Origin: Prevotella sp. UBA2850
GTDB taxonomy: Bacteria; Bacteroidota; Bacteroidia; Bacteroidales; Bacteroidaceae
Reading direction: 5' to 3'
NCBI GenBank assembly: GCA_002350805.1
Contig: DEFO01000011.1
Span: 9,954 to 73,953, forward strand
Length of the DNA: 64,000 nucleotides
Shown: positions 1 through 9,132 of the stretch, in pieces
How the letters are laid out: each line of letters begins with the position of its first letter
Numbering within the stretch: the first letter of the stretch is position 1
Position numbers and translations under genes: made by a program
Notes under the pieces: generated by a model
Told to the model about the DNA's origin: nothing
Databases searched by the model: none
Seen by the model: the letters and a program-made list of their open reading frames with translations, nothing else

Positions 1-992
1 TGGTCGATACGCAGACGGGGGAATGTCCACTTTATCCACATCAGAAGCCACACAAGGGCAAATGCTTTCAGCATGAACCATACGATACCGGGTATGTAGT
101 TCATGACTGTGTCGAATGCCTCGATACCAATGTTCAGCGGTGCCCAACCACCCAAGAATACGGCGGCGGCAATACCCGCAATGATAAACAAGTTGAGGAA
201 CTCGGCCAAATAGAAAAAACCAAAGCCCATTCCACTGTATTCTGTGTGGTGACCTGCCGTCAACTCGCTCTCAGCCTCTGCCATGTCGAATGGACCGCGG
301 TTGGCCTCGGCATTTCCGGCAATGAGGAACACAAGGAAGGCGATAATGGCAGGAAGATGGCCTTGACAGATAAGCCACTTGAACGGCCCCGTCTGAGCAT
401 CTACAATGCCTGACATCTGCATCGTACCGGTCAGGATGACGGCTGTAATCAGACAAAGGCAGAGCGACATCTCATAAGAAATCATCTGCACGGCAGCACG
501 CATGGCCGACACCACAGAATACTTATTGTTGGAGCTCCATCCGGCAAGGAAGATACCCACAACGCCAATAGAGGAAACTGCAGTCAGAAGGAAAACACCC
601 ACGTTGAAGTCGAGGATGGTAGCACCATTGTTCCATGGCAGGAAACAGAAAGCACCCACTGAGCCTCCAATCACAAGCAATGGAGCAACAATATAGAGTA
701 GCTTGTCAGCCTTATCGACGAAGAATATTTCCTTTATGAGCATCTTCAGCACGTCAGCAAATACCTGCAACAAGCCCCAGTAACCTACACGCATTGGGCC
801 CAGACGGCACTGGAAGTAGGCACATACTTTACGCTCCATAAATATCAGTACGATGGCTATCAGCGCATATGCCACCAAGATGACCACGCCAACAAGCACG
901 CATTCAATCAATATCGACCAGAAATCTCCAAGTCCCAGCGTCTGGCGTAGGAGATTGTCGAACCATTGTGTTACTATAGAAAAGTCGAACAT
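1..992 (-). CDS. nuoH: NADH-quinone oxidoreductase subunit H (3' end outside the window)
   Basis: Inner-membrane subunit of complex I that forms the quinone-access channel next to the NuoB/NuoD interface. I translated it directly: it starts MFDFSIVTQW at 992, has a first membrane helix near residues 25-45, and then shows the NuoH signature FMERKVCAYFQCRLGPMRVG, followed by FADVLKMLIKEIFFVDKADK. About 330 codons are present. Family members have roughly 325-365 residues, so only a short C-terminal piece is lost at the window edge. It follows nuoCD by 40 bases on the same strand and is co-transcribed with nuoA, nuoB and nuoCD. Identity is firm; completeness cannot be judged. Confidence 0.93.
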   Translation of the reverse strand, partial: MFDFSIVTQWFDNLLRQTLGLGDFWSILIECVLVGVVILVAYALIAIVLIFMERKVCAYFQCRLGPMRVGYWGLLQVFADVLKMLIKEIFFVDKADKLLYIVAPLLVIGGSVGAFCFLPWNNGATILDFNVGVFLLTAVSSIGVVGIFLAGWSSNNKYSVVSAMRAAVQMISYEMSLCLCLITAVILTGTMQMSGIVDAQTGPFKWLICQGHLPAIIAFLVFLIAGNAEANRGPFDMAEAESELTAGHHTEYSGMGFGFFYLAEFLNLFIIAGIAAAVFLGGWAPLNIGIEAFDTVMNYIPGIVWFMLKAFALVWLLMWIKWTFPRLRID

Positions 993-1032
993 AATCTTTC
1001 TTTTTATTCTTTTTTATATTTTCACCTTTCGA

Positions 1033-2598
1033 CTATCTGTCAATATCAGGAATCACAAAATCGATAGCGGCACCCGTGGCAACGAGGTCGGCAATCTTCT
1101 GTCCACGCAGCATCGGATCGAGCGCACCAGTCAGCGAGAGGCCCATCGGGCGCATCTTCAAGCGGTATGGACTCTTGTCGCCGCGCGAGTCAAGATATAC
1201 GCCGAACTCACCACTGGCTCCCTCCACAGAGAAATACCATTGTCCCTCGGGTACTTTAATAATGGGCTTCTGTTTCAAGTAGAAGTCACCTGCCGGGATA
1301 TTGTCGATGAGCTGCTCGATAATGCGCAGACTTTGATACATCTCGTTGATATGACATGTGTAACGGTCCATGGTGTCGCAGTCCGTCATGATAATCTGAT
1401 CCCACTCCACTTCGTCGTACACGTCGTATGGATGATTCTTGCGCACGTCGTTCTTCCAGCCAGAAGCACGTCCGGCAGGACCTGTCACGGCATACGAGAT
1501 GCAATCCTCAAGACTCATCGGTCCGACGTTCTCGAAACGGTTGTGAGTAATAATGTTATCACCAAACACATCGACATACTCCTGAATAATAGGCTTCATG
1601 TAGGCTAAAAGGTCCTTCACATTCTTCACGAAGTTCGGGTCGATATCATCCTGCAGTCCACCGATTCTGTAATAGTTCTGAATCAATCGTCCACCAGTTG
1701 TTTCCTCCATACAGTTGAGCACGTGCTCACGGTCACGCATCGAATAGAGGAAGGCTGTGAGGGCTCCCATATCTTGAGCGCAGCAACCTACATACAACAG
1801 GTGTGAGTCCAGTCGCTGCAACTCGTCCATGATGGTACGGATATACTTGATACGGTCGGTGAGTTCAATACCCATTCCTTCTTCTATCACGCCAACCAAA
1901 GCATGGCGGTGCATCATAGCACTCAGATAGTTAAGACGGTCGGTTAAAGCAAGTGTTTGCGGGTAAGTGTAGCTCTCGCACATCTTCTCAATGCCGCGGT
2001 GGATATAACCCAGATGCGGATAGACACGCTTCACTGTCTCACCGTCAAGCACTGTCTGTAGACGGAGTACACCGTGTGTAGAAGGGTGCTGCGGACCGAT
2101 GTTGATAACATATTCGTTGTCTCCGAAAAGGACATTCTGCTTTGAACAAAGATGACCGTCTTCGTCAAGCCAGTATTCCATACCGTAGTTAGGCTCCTCG
2201 TCGTCGGCAAGGGTATACTCATCATTGAATTTCCAATCCTTTCGGAAGGGGAATCCTTTGAAGTCGTTGCGCAGGAAAAGTCGGCGCATGTCGGGATGGC
2301 CAAGGAACAAAATACCGAAGAAGTCGTACACTTCACGCTCTAGCAGGTTGGCCACTTTCCAGATATTGATGACAGAGGGAATGACACTCTCTCCATCAAC
2401 TACCTTGGCAAGCATTTTCACCGAGCAGCGTTCATGAGTATCTGTGTTTTCAAGAATATAGATACATCCGAGACCGTCATCGCCACCGAAATCTTCGCCG
2501 ACAATAGTAACCAGGTAATCGAAGTGCTTCTTGTCCTTCAAGTTCTGCATTTCCTTAGCGAACTTGTCAAAGTCGAATGATAAGAACTCTAATTTCAT
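1033..2598 (-). CDS. nuoCD: NADH-quinone oxidoreductase subunit C/D fusion
   Basis: A 521-residue fusion of the 30-kDa (NuoC) and 49-kDa (NuoD) peripheral-arm subunits of complex I, which line the quinone-reduction site. Residues about 1-150 are NuoC, with the signature LLEREVYDFFGI and then HPDMRRLFLRNDF. Residues about 165-521 are NuoD, with NIGPQHPSTHGVLRL and HLGYIHRGIEKM, and the end FVIPDIDR resembles the usual NuoD C-terminus (DxDR). It overlaps nuoB by four bases (ATGA), so the two are translationally coupled. The fused form is common in Bacteroidota and in enterobacteria. No nuoE, nuoF or nuoG lies between nuoCD and nuoH, as expected for the 11-subunit complexes of this phylum. Confidence 0.95.
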   Translation of the reverse strand: MKLEFLSFDFDKFAKEMQNLKDKKHFDYLVTIVGEDFGGDDGLGCIYILENTDTHERCSVKMLAKVVDGESVIPSVINIWKVANLLEREVYDFFGILFLGHPDMRRLFLRNDFKGFPFRKDWKFNDEYTLADDEEPNYGMEYWLDEDGHLCSKQNVLFGDNEYVINIGPQHPSTHGVLRLQTVLDGETVKRVYPHLGYIHRGIEKMCESYTYPQTLALTDRLNYLSAMMHRHALVGVIEEGMGIELTDRIKYIRTIMDELQRLDSHLLYVGCCAQDMGALTAFLYSMRDREHVLNCMEETTGGRLIQNYYRIGGLQDDIDPNFVKNVKDLLAYMKPIIQEYVDVFGDNIITHNRFENVGPMSLEDCISYAVTGPAGRASGWKNDVRKNHPYDVYDEVEWDQIIMTDCDTMDRYTCHINEMYQSLRIIEQLIDNIPAGDFYLKQKPIIKVPEGQWYFSVEGASGEFGVYLDSRGDKSPYRLKMRPMGLSLTGALDPMLRGQKIADLVATGAAIDFVIPDIDR

Positions 2599-3308
2599 GC
2601 TTGCTCCTCCTTATTTGCTTTAAGTTCGTTCACAAAATCCTCGGGCACGTCGGTTACCACAATGGGCTCACGGCGGTGGTCACCCAGCTTCTCGCGGAAA
2701 GTCAGTTCCTCGTTCGAAACACCTAACTCGCGCTCAGCCTTACTCTGCTTGTGATTGGCACCACCGAAGAATTTCTCAATCTTTACCTTACGCTGAAGCT
2801 GCATCATGCCATACATGATTGCCTCGGGGCGAGGAGGACAGCCGGGGATGAACACATCGACAGGAACAATCTCCTCGATGCCTTTCACCACATGATAGCT
2901 CGATTTAAAGGGACCGCCACTGATGGCACAGCCACCTACGGCAATCACATACTTTGGCTCTGCCATCTCATCGTACAGACGCTTCAGCGCAGGAGCCATC
3001 TTGTGAGTAATCGTGCCGGCACACATAATTAAGTCTGCCTGACGGGGTGAGTTGCGGGTCACCTCGAAACCAAAACGTGCAAAGTCGTAACGCGAACAGC
3101 CACAGGCCATGAACTCAATACCGCAACAGCTGGTGGCAAATGTCAGCGACCACAGCGAATTGGCACGCCCCCAGTTAATTAGTTTGTCGAGCGAGCCAGT
3201 CACCACGTTGACACCGCCTTCATGCAGCTCGTCAACTAGTTTCTCCAACGACGAATTGTCGTTCCACTCCTCGTAAGGAATACTCTTGATTTTCGGTTTT
3301 AGTTCCAT
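2595..3308 (-). CDS. nuoB: NADH-quinone oxidoreductase subunit B
   Basis: Peripheral-arm subunit carrying the N2 [4Fe-4S] cluster that hands electrons to quinone. The 237-residue product has the paired cysteines in SCCGIEFM and the further ligands in IMCAGTITHK and FIPGCPPRPEA, so all four cluster cysteines are present. It has an N-terminal extension of about 45 residues and a charged C-terminal tail (after about 190) relative to the shortest family members; long tails occur in Bacteroidota. Its start overlaps the end of nuoA by 10 bases and its stop overlaps nuoCD by four, which indicates one tightly coupled operon. Confidence 0.95.
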   Translation of the reverse strand: MELKPKIKSIPYEEWNDNSSLEKLVDELHEGGVNVVTGSLDKLINWGRANSLWSLTFATSCCGIEFMACGCSRYDFARFGFEVTRNSPRQADLIMCAGTITHKMAPALKRLYDEMAEPKYVIAVGGCAISGGPFKSSYHVVKGIEEIVPVDVFIPGCPPRPEAIMYGMMQLQRKVKIEKFFGGANHKQSKAERELGVSNEELTFREKLGDHRREPIVVTDVPEDFVNELKANKEEQA

Positions 3309-3652
3309 TCAAGCGCTCCTTTCCGCCATGCATATGCAAGGCCTAACACAAGTACTACCAAGAAAAAGCCGATGCTCAACAAGGCTGCAGCACCAAACTC
3401 TTTCACTACCACTGCCCATGGATACAGAAACACCGTTTCCACATCAAACATGAGGAATAGGATGGCAAACAAATAGAAACCGATGCTCATAGGCAACCAC
3501 GAAGTACCCTTCGTTGGTATACCACACTCGTATGGCTCGCCTTTGATTCTGGCGTACGAGCGCGGACCTATTAGCTTAGCGATTGCATATGCTGCCACCA
3601 CAAGCGTAATAGCCGTCACTATGACGGTAACAAACAAAATAAAAAAATTCAT
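3299..3652 (-). CDS. nuoA: NADH-quinone oxidoreductase subunit A
   Basis: Small membrane subunit of complex I (117 residues) with three hydrophobic helices, at about 4-26, 60-80 and 88-108. The conserved loop between the first and second helices is visible as YECGIPTKG, followed by FYLFAILFLMFDVETVFLYPW, a strong family signature. It is the first gene of the nuo operon here. A -7-like element lies about 65 bases upstream (3716-3724). The 450-base gap to the divergent clpC gene separates the two transcription units. Confidence 0.95.
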   Translation of the reverse strand: MNFFILFVTVIVTAITLVVAAYAIAKLIGPRSYARIKGEPYECGIPTKGTSWLPMSIGFYLFAILFLMFDVETVFLYPWAVVVKEFGAAALLSIGFFLVVLVLGLAYAWRKGALEWN

Positions 3653-3715
3653 ATATATGATAAATAAATATTGTGTGCTTTATACGCAGTTTTCAGGCTC
3701 ACGCCTTTAATGGGT

Positions 3716-3724
3716 GCAAAGGTA
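3716..3724 (-). promoter_or_regulatory. -7 element for the nuo operon
   Basis: Minus-strand TACCTTTGC matches the Bacteroidota -7 consensus TAnnTTTGC, 64 bases before the nuoA start. I found no clean TTTG at the usual 19-20 base distance, so the -33 half is weak. Confidence 0.5.
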
Positions 3725-4036
3725 CGAATAAATTCGCAAACAACGACTACATTTCAAGAAAAATATTAGTTTCCAAGCTTTAAAAATAAGTATCCTCACA
3801 TAAACCTAGCCGAAATCGCGACCATTGTTGGTCACACATATGGTAAGTCAGATAATTATTTGCAAGTGAAAACGGTAAATTCATGCCATCCACATTCAAT
3901 GGCATCAGACTGCCAGAATCAGTTCTTCACATAATTGTCTCTTCTCAAAATGCACGTTGTTTTGTTATCATATTGTTATTTTGGTAATATTCATGGCATT
4001 ATCATTTGCAAAACGTGAAAGCTTTTTGGCACAATG
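3725..4036. other. Intergenic region between divergent nuoA and clpC
   Basis: About 310 AT-rich bases between the two promoter regions. I see no open frame of note, no strong hairpin and no tandem repeat in it. It may hold regulatory sites for clpC, but none can be supported from the sequence alone. Confidence 0.5.
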
Positions 4037-4069
4037 TTTGCAAATTACAAAATAATTGTGTAAATTTGC
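4037..4069 (+). promoter_or_regulatory. Promoter of clpC
   Basis: TTTG at 4037-4040, a 20-base spacer, then TAAATTTGC at 4061-4069. This is a full match to the Bacteroidota primary-sigma promoter. Transcription should begin near 4076, giving a leader of about 29 bases before the ATG at 4105. Confidence 0.75.
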
Positions 4070-4104
4070 ATGTTTTAATTTAAGGAGAAAGGAAGAGATA
4101 ACAT

Positions 4105-6657
4105 ATGGCAAACCAGTTTTCACCTAAAGTATCGCAAATACTAGCCTTCAGCCGGGAAGAAGCTGCCAGGTTGGCCAGCAGTTCTGTAGGTCCAGAACAC
4201 CTGCTGCTAGGACTTTTGCGCGAGAAGGAAGGACCGGTGAGAGATTCATTCTTAAAATTTGACATTGATTTGCAATCCGTGAAATACGACTTGGAAGAGC
4301 GTGTGCGCCAAGACAGCCTTGAACGACCCATGAACATCGGCGAGATAGTGCTCAACGAAAAGGCCAGCAACATACTACGATTAGCAGTTCTTGAGGCTCG
4401 TTTACAGAGAACTGGAGTTGTAGATGTGCAGCACTTGCTTTTAGCTATCTTACACGATCAAGTTAACAACGGGGCAAAAGAAGTATTAGAGAACAACGAC
4501 ATGAATTATTCAGACACATTAGATTTCCTGAAGCATCAGGCAAATCCCACAACACCACAAAACGGCCTCGGACTCCCCGAAGAAGATGAGGAGGAAGATG
4601 AGGAATATGGCGCCACAAACAGAAGCAACAGCTCTAAAGGCAGCCACCAGACCGACACTGCCACACAAACCAAGCAGGGAAAATCGAAAACCCCTGTGCT
4701 CGATAATTTTGGCACTGACCTTACTAAAGCGGCTGCTGAAGGGAAGCTCGACCCATGTGTTGGCCGAGAGCGTGAGATACAGCGCGTCACAGAGATACTT
4801 TGCCGCAGAAAGAAGAACAATCCCGTGCTTATTGGTGAACCTGGTGTTGGAAAGAGCGCTATCGTTGAGGGGCTGGCACAACTCATTGTAAAAAAGCGCA
4901 CCAGCCCAGTACTCTTCAATAAGCGCGTGGTTACGCTTGACATGACTGGTGTGGTAGCCGGCACGAAATACCGCGGACAATTCGAAGAGCGCATTAAGGC
5001 ACTCATCCGCGAGATTGAGCAAAATCCAGACGTGATTATCTTCATCGATGAGATTCACACTATGGTGGGCGCAGGTTCAGCTCCAGGATCAATGGATGCA
5101 GCTAACATTCTCAAGCCTGCTCTCGCACGGGGCACTATCCAATGCATCGGTGCCACCACGCTTGACGAGTATCGTAATAGCATTGAGAAAGACGGAGCTT
5201 TGGAACGCCGTTTCCAAAAAGTTATAGTAGAACCCACAACGGCAGAGGAGACCCTTCAAATACTCCATAATGTGAAAGACCGCTATGAGGCACATCACCA
5301 TGTAAGCTATACAGACGATGCCATTTTGGCATGTGTCAAATTGACAGAGCGCTATGTCACCGACCGTTTCTTCCCTGACAAAGCCATCGATGCACTTGAT
5401 GAAGTAGGCTCTCGTGTACATCTTGCCCATGCCGTGGTACCAGCCTCCATTACCGAGAAAGAAAAGGCTATCGATTTCATCAAGGAAAAGAAACTGGCTG
5501 CTGTTCACAATCAGAACTTTGAGTTAGCTGCTGGTTACCGCGACCGTCAGGCTGAACTGGAGAAAGAGTTAACTGAGCTTCAGCGTCAATGGCAGTCAGG
5601 CGAGAGTGAGATGCGCGAAATGGTCGGCGAGCAAGAAGTGGCAGATGTTATCTCAATGATGACAGGTGTTCCAGTGCAACGTATTGCCGAGGCAGAAGGT
5701 ACTCATCTCCGCCGAATGGGCGAAGAGTTGAGGGAGGCTGTTATTGGCCAAGACAAAGCTATCGATAAGGTTGTGAAAGCTATTCAACGCAATCGTGTCG
5801 GTTTGAAGGACCCCAACCACCCCATTGGTGTTTTCATGTTCCTAGGTCCTACAGGAGTTGGTAAAACTTATTTAGCCAAGAAATTGGCAGAGCAGATGTT
5901 TGGAAGCGACGACGCCCTCATCCGCGTAGATATGAGTGAGTACTCTGAATCGTTCAACACCTCCCGACTAGTAGGTGCACCTCCGGGATATGTAGGTTAC
6001 GAAGAAGGCGGCCAACTGACCGAAAAAGTGCGCCGGAAGCCTTACTCTATCGTTCTGCTCGACGAAATAGAAAAAGCCCACGCCAATGTGTTCAACATGT
6101 TGCTTCAGGTACTAGACGAGGGGCGCTTGACCGATGGCAATGGTAGATTAATTGACTTCCGCAATACCATCATTATCATGACTTCGAATGCTGGCACCCG
6201 CCAACTGAAGGAGTTTGGTCGCGGAGTGGGATTCACTGCTAATGGAGGATTAGGTCTGAGTGTAGATGAGAAAGACAAAGAATATGCACGGTCTATTATT
6301 CAGAAGAGTCTCAGCAAGCAGTTCTCTCCCGAGTTCCTTAATCGCTTGGACGAGATAGTCACCTTCGACCAACTTGACTTAGAAGCTATCAAGAAAATCA
6401 TCGACATTGAGCTGGCAGGACTGCATAAAAGGATGGAAGGCATGGGCTACCATCTGCAACTATCAGATGCAGCCAAAGAGTTTGTTGCCACCAAAGGCTA
6501 CGATGTGCAGTTCGGAGCTCGCCCTCTTAAACGAGCTATTCAGAACTATATTGAAGATGGTGTTTGCGAGTTGCTGTTAGAAGGGAAATTACAACAAGGT
6601 GATACCATCAGTGTAGACAAAAATCCAGAGAAAGAAGAACTATTGTTTAAACATTAA
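4105..6657 (+). CDS. clpC: ATP-dependent Clp protease ATPase subunit ClpC
   Basis: Hsp100 AAA+ unfoldase that feeds substrates to the ClpP protease. The 850-residue protein has the N-domain (1-145, with FSREEAARL and VGPEHLLLGLL), an acidic and serine-rich linker (about 155-195), AAA domain 1 (Walker A GEPGVGKSA, Walker B VIIFIDEIH), a middle UVR-type segment (about 450-490, NQNFELAAGYRDRQAELEKE) and AAA domain 2 (GPTGVGKT, then IVLLDEIEKA). A VGF tripeptide in GRGVGFTANG fits the ClpP-docking loop. The UVR-bearing middle segment separates ClpC from ClpB. The btuF-like gene begins 24 bases downstream on the same strand, so read-through is possible. Confidence 0.95.
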   Translation: MANQFSPKVSQILAFSREEAARLASSSVGPEHLLLGLLREKEGPVRDSFLKFDIDLQSVKYDLEERVRQDSLERPMNIGEIVLNEKASNILRLAVLEARLQRTGVVDVQHLLLAILHDQVNNGAKEVLENNDMNYSDTLDFLKHQANPTTPQNGLGLPEEDEEEDEEYGATNRSNSSKGSHQTDTATQTKQGKSKTPVLDNFGTDLTKAAAEGKLDPCVGREREIQRVTEILCRRKKNNPVLIGEPGVGKSAIVEGLAQLIVKKRTSPVLFNKRVVTLDMTGVVAGTKYRGQFEERIKALIREIEQNPDVIIFIDEIHTMVGAGSAPGSMDAANILKPALARGTIQCIGATTLDEYRNSIEKDGALERRFQKVIVEPTTAEETLQILHNVKDRYEAHHHVSYTDDAILACVKLTERYVTDRFFPDKAIDALDEVGSRVHLAHAVVPASITEKEKAIDFIKEKKLAAVHNQNFELAAGYRDRQAELEKELTELQRQWQSGESEMREMVGEQEVADVISMMTGVPVQRIAEAEGTHLRRMGEELREAVIGQDKAIDKVVKAIQRNRVGLKDPNHPIGVFMFLGPTGVGKTYLAKKLAEQMFGSDDALIRVDMSEYSESFNTSRLVGAPPGYVGYEEGGQLTEKVRRKPYSIVLLDEIEKAHANVFNMLLQVLDEGRLTDGNGRLIDFRNTIIIMTSNAGTRQLKEFGRGVGFTANGGLGLSVDEKDKEYARSIIQKSLSKQFSPEFLNRLDEIVTFDQLDLEAIKKIIDIELAGLHKRMEGMGYHLQLSDAAKEFVATKGYDVQFGARPLKRAIQNYIEDGVCELLLEGKLQQGDTISVDKNPEKEELLFKH

Positions 6658-6681
6658 TCAAAATATTGGACACGTATAATT

Positions 6682-7911
6682 ATGAAGTTCAGAATTATCT
6701 TTGCATGTGTGTCATTATTGCTGCTCACTAACTGCGGCCATCGTCAAACAAAATCGGCATCAGCTGAAACTGACAATGATGCCCTTACCGACTCAGCAAC
6801 GCTCATCCAACCTGAGTTTGCGAAAGGGTTTACCGTTAAATACCTTAATGCTGGCATACGGTTGGTTGACATCTGTGACCCGCAAAAAGACGAGGAAACC
6901 GATGAAGCTACTAGCATGGGTAAGCATAAGAAACACGACAAGGAATCGATGGGCAGAGGCGAAAAGATGCAGAAGACATATCATTTTGCGCTCATTCCTC
7001 GTGGAATGAAGAACTTTAACGTGCCCGAAGGCTATGTAGCAGTAGAGGTTCCCATCCAGCGAACCATCTGTATGACCACTCCCCAACTGTCCAATTTCAT
7101 TGCGATGCAAGCATTGGATTTTGTAAAAGGTATTACAAGCACTAAGAACTTGTATAATAAAGATGTGAAACAGCGTGTGAATGACGGCCGGATTGTTAAA
7201 ATAGGAATGGAGGGGAACTTCGATGCTGAAGTGATTATTGCCGCCAACCCTGATGTCATCTTCATTTCGCCATTCAAGCGAGGCGGCTATGAAGCCATCA
7301 AAGAAACGGGCATTACGTTGGTTCCGCATCTTGGATATAAGGAGCTCGACCCACTGGGTCAAGCCGAATGGATGAAGTTCATTGGCATGTTCACAGGCAT
7401 GGAACGAGAGGCCAACGAGATATTCAGAGGCATCAAAGAACGCTATAACGAAGTGAAGACGCTGGCCCAGAAAGCTACGAAGCGGCCAACTGTATTAAGT
7501 GGTGAGATGCACAATGGCAACTGGTTCGCCGTAGGTGGTCGTAATTATTTGGCACAGATGTTCCGCGATGCAGGTGCCGAGTATATTCTGAAGGACGACA
7601 CCCACACTGGTGGTATTCCCATGGAATATGAAAAGATATACTCTATTGCTGCCAATGCCGACTATTGGCGCATTCTGAATAGTTTCCCTGGCGATTTCTC
7701 ATACGAGGCTCTGAAAGCATCCGACCCGCGAAATGCAGATTTCAAGGCATGGAAAGACAAGCATGTGCTTTATTGCAACATGAAGAAAACTGCCTACTAT
7801 GAGTCCGCTACAGTGCAACCAGATGTGCTGTTGAAAGACTTTGTGTTTGCCTTCCATCCCGAACTGATGCCAGAAGACTATCAACCCACCTACTATCATA
7901 TTCTGAAGTAA
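6682..7911 (+). CDS. ABC-transporter substrate-binding lipoprotein (BtuF/FepB-like)
   Basis: A 409-residue lipoprotein: signal peptide to Cys18 (lipobox LLTNC), then a helical-backbone (TroA-type) binding fold of the class that captures cobalamin, heme or ferric siderophores. Typical blocks are AANPDVIFISPF near 192-203 and GNWFAVGGRNYLAQMFRDAGAEYI near 280-303. Residues about 69-98 are an unusual charged stretch rich in Lys, Glu, His and Met that looks like an insertion. The next gene is a matching permease. The convergent neighbour is the corrin-synthesis operon, which makes a corrinoid the most likely ligand, but that is inference; iron-siderophore binding is the alternative. Confidence 0.8.
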   Translation: MKFRIIFACVSLLLLTNCGHRQTKSASAETDNDALTDSATLIQPEFAKGFTVKYLNAGIRLVDICDPQKDEETDEATSMGKHKKHDKESMGRGEKMQKTYHFALIPRGMKNFNVPEGYVAVEVPIQRTICMTTPQLSNFIAMQALDFVKGITSTKNLYNKDVKQRVNDGRIVKIGMEGNFDAEVIIAANPDVIFISPFKRGGYEAIKETGITLVPHLGYKELDPLGQAEWMKFIGMFTGMEREANEIFRGIKERYNEVKTLAQKATKRPTVLSGEMHNGNWFAVGGRNYLAQMFRDAGAEYILKDDTHTGGIPMEYEKIYSIAANADYWRILNSFPGDFSYEALKASDPRNADFKAWKDKHVLYCNMKKTAYYESATVQPDVLLKDFVFAFHPELMPEDYQPTYYHILK

Positions 7912-7917
7912 GATTAT

Positions 7918-7995
7918 AACCTCGGAGATCTCAGAGTTTCTGATTTCTCCGAGGTTTCAAGTTACTCCAATCACACAGATTACCCTGAGAAACTC
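7918..7995 (+). other. Structured intercistronic region between the binding-protein and permease genes
   Basis: An 11-bp perfect stem pairs 7918-7928 (AACCTCGGAGA) with 7946-7956 (TCTCCGAGGTT) around a 17-base loop. Within the loop GAGTTTCT (7934-7941) is complementary to AGAAACTC (7988-7995) just downstream, which would permit a pseudoknot or a switch between two pairings. There is no U-run after the stem, so a simple terminator is unlikely. Confidence 0.5.
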
Positions 7996-8027
7996 CGAAA
8001 TAACAAATACCATACATCTCTCAAACT

Positions 8028-9062
8028 ATGAAACGCCATACCACGTTCTGGATGCTTGCCCTTTTGGCAATGATTATCGTACTCTTCATCGTGAACCTGC
8101 TCATAGGCTCCGTAAAAATTCCTGTGGCCGACATCTGCCGAATCCTAACTGGCGGTCACGACAACGAGATATGGCAGAACATTATCATGAAGTCACGTGT
8201 ACCTCAGGCATTGACCGCCGTAATGGCCGGAGCAGGCTTGGCGGTAAGCGGTTTACAGATGCAAACCGTATTCCGCAATCCCCTCGCTGGTCCATCCGTT
8301 CTTGGAATCTCCAATGGAGCCAGTCTTGGCGTAGCGTTCGTCGTTCTTTTATCGGGTAATCTGGGAGGCATTGCGCTGAGTCAGTTAGGCTATTTAGGCG
8401 ATGCAGCTATGTCGATAGCCGCTATCATGGGCTCATTAGCCGTCATGGCTCTGATTGTCTATGTATCGCAGAAAGTAAAGGGAAATGTCACTTTGCTCAT
8501 TATTGGCGTAATGATTGGTTATTTGGCGACTGCCATTATCGGCGTATTGAAATTCTTCAGTCCTGAAGAAGATGTAAAGGCATTCGTAGTGTGGGGCTTG
8601 GGAAGTTTCTCACGTGTATCTGGCGACCAGATGGTGCTTTTCGTGGTGCTCATGGCCATTTTGTTGCCATTGAGCTGCCTGCTGGTAAAAACCATGAATC
8701 TGCTGCTACTTGGCGATGGCTATGCACGTAATCTAGGGTTGAACATCCGTCGTGCACGCTTATTAGTGATTGGTAGCTCTGGCATCTTGGTTGCCATTGT
8801 TACAGCTTATTGCGGACCCATCATGTTCATTGGCTTGGCCGTACCTCATCTTTGCCGAGCTATCTTCCGCACCAGCGACCATCGAGTGCTCATGCCAGGA
8901 ACAGCACTTACCGGAGCAGCTTTGGCACTCGTCTGCAATCTCATAGCCCGCATGCCTGGCTTCGAGGGAGCATTGCCTGTAAATAGTGTAACGGCCCTTG
9001 TGGGTGCACCTATTATCGCCAGCGTTCTATTCCGCAGACGTAAGGATGATATTCAAGAATAA
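8028..9062 (+). CDS. FecCD/BtuC-family ABC transporter permease
   Basis: A 344-residue inner-membrane permease with about ten hydrophobic helices. Family signatures are SRVPQALTAVMAGAGLAVSGLQMQ, FRNPLAGPSVLGISNGASLG and, near the C-terminus, YCGPIMFIGLAVPHLCR. It forms the membrane channel of a type II importer for cobalamin, heme or siderophore-iron together with the upstream binding lipoprotein, from which it is separated by 116 structured bases. The usual third gene, the FecE/BtuD ATPase, is not found: only 70 bases lie between this stop and the end of the convergent cobalamin operon. The ATPase must be encoded elsewhere. Confidence 0.88.
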   Translation: MKRHTTFWMLALLAMIIVLFIVNLLIGSVKIPVADICRILTGGHDNEIWQNIIMKSRVPQALTAVMAGAGLAVSGLQMQTVFRNPLAGPSVLGISNGASLGVAFVVLLSGNLGGIALSQLGYLGDAAMSIAAIMGSLAVMALIVYVSQKVKGNVTLLIIGVMIGYLATAIIGVLKFFSPEEDVKAFVVWGLGSFSRVSGDQMVLFVVLMAILLPLSCLLVKTMNLLLLGDGYARNLGLNIRRARLLVIGSSGILVAIVTAYCGPIMFIGLAVPHLCRAIFRTSDHRVLMPGTALTGAALALVCNLIARMPGFEGALPVNSVTALVGAPIIASVLFRRRKDDIQE

Positions 9063-9132
9063 GTCGTTGGGAATGCTCATCTCTGACAACTTGTCTGGCG
9101 ATTTGAAAGATGCCATGGTCGGAAGGCTACAT

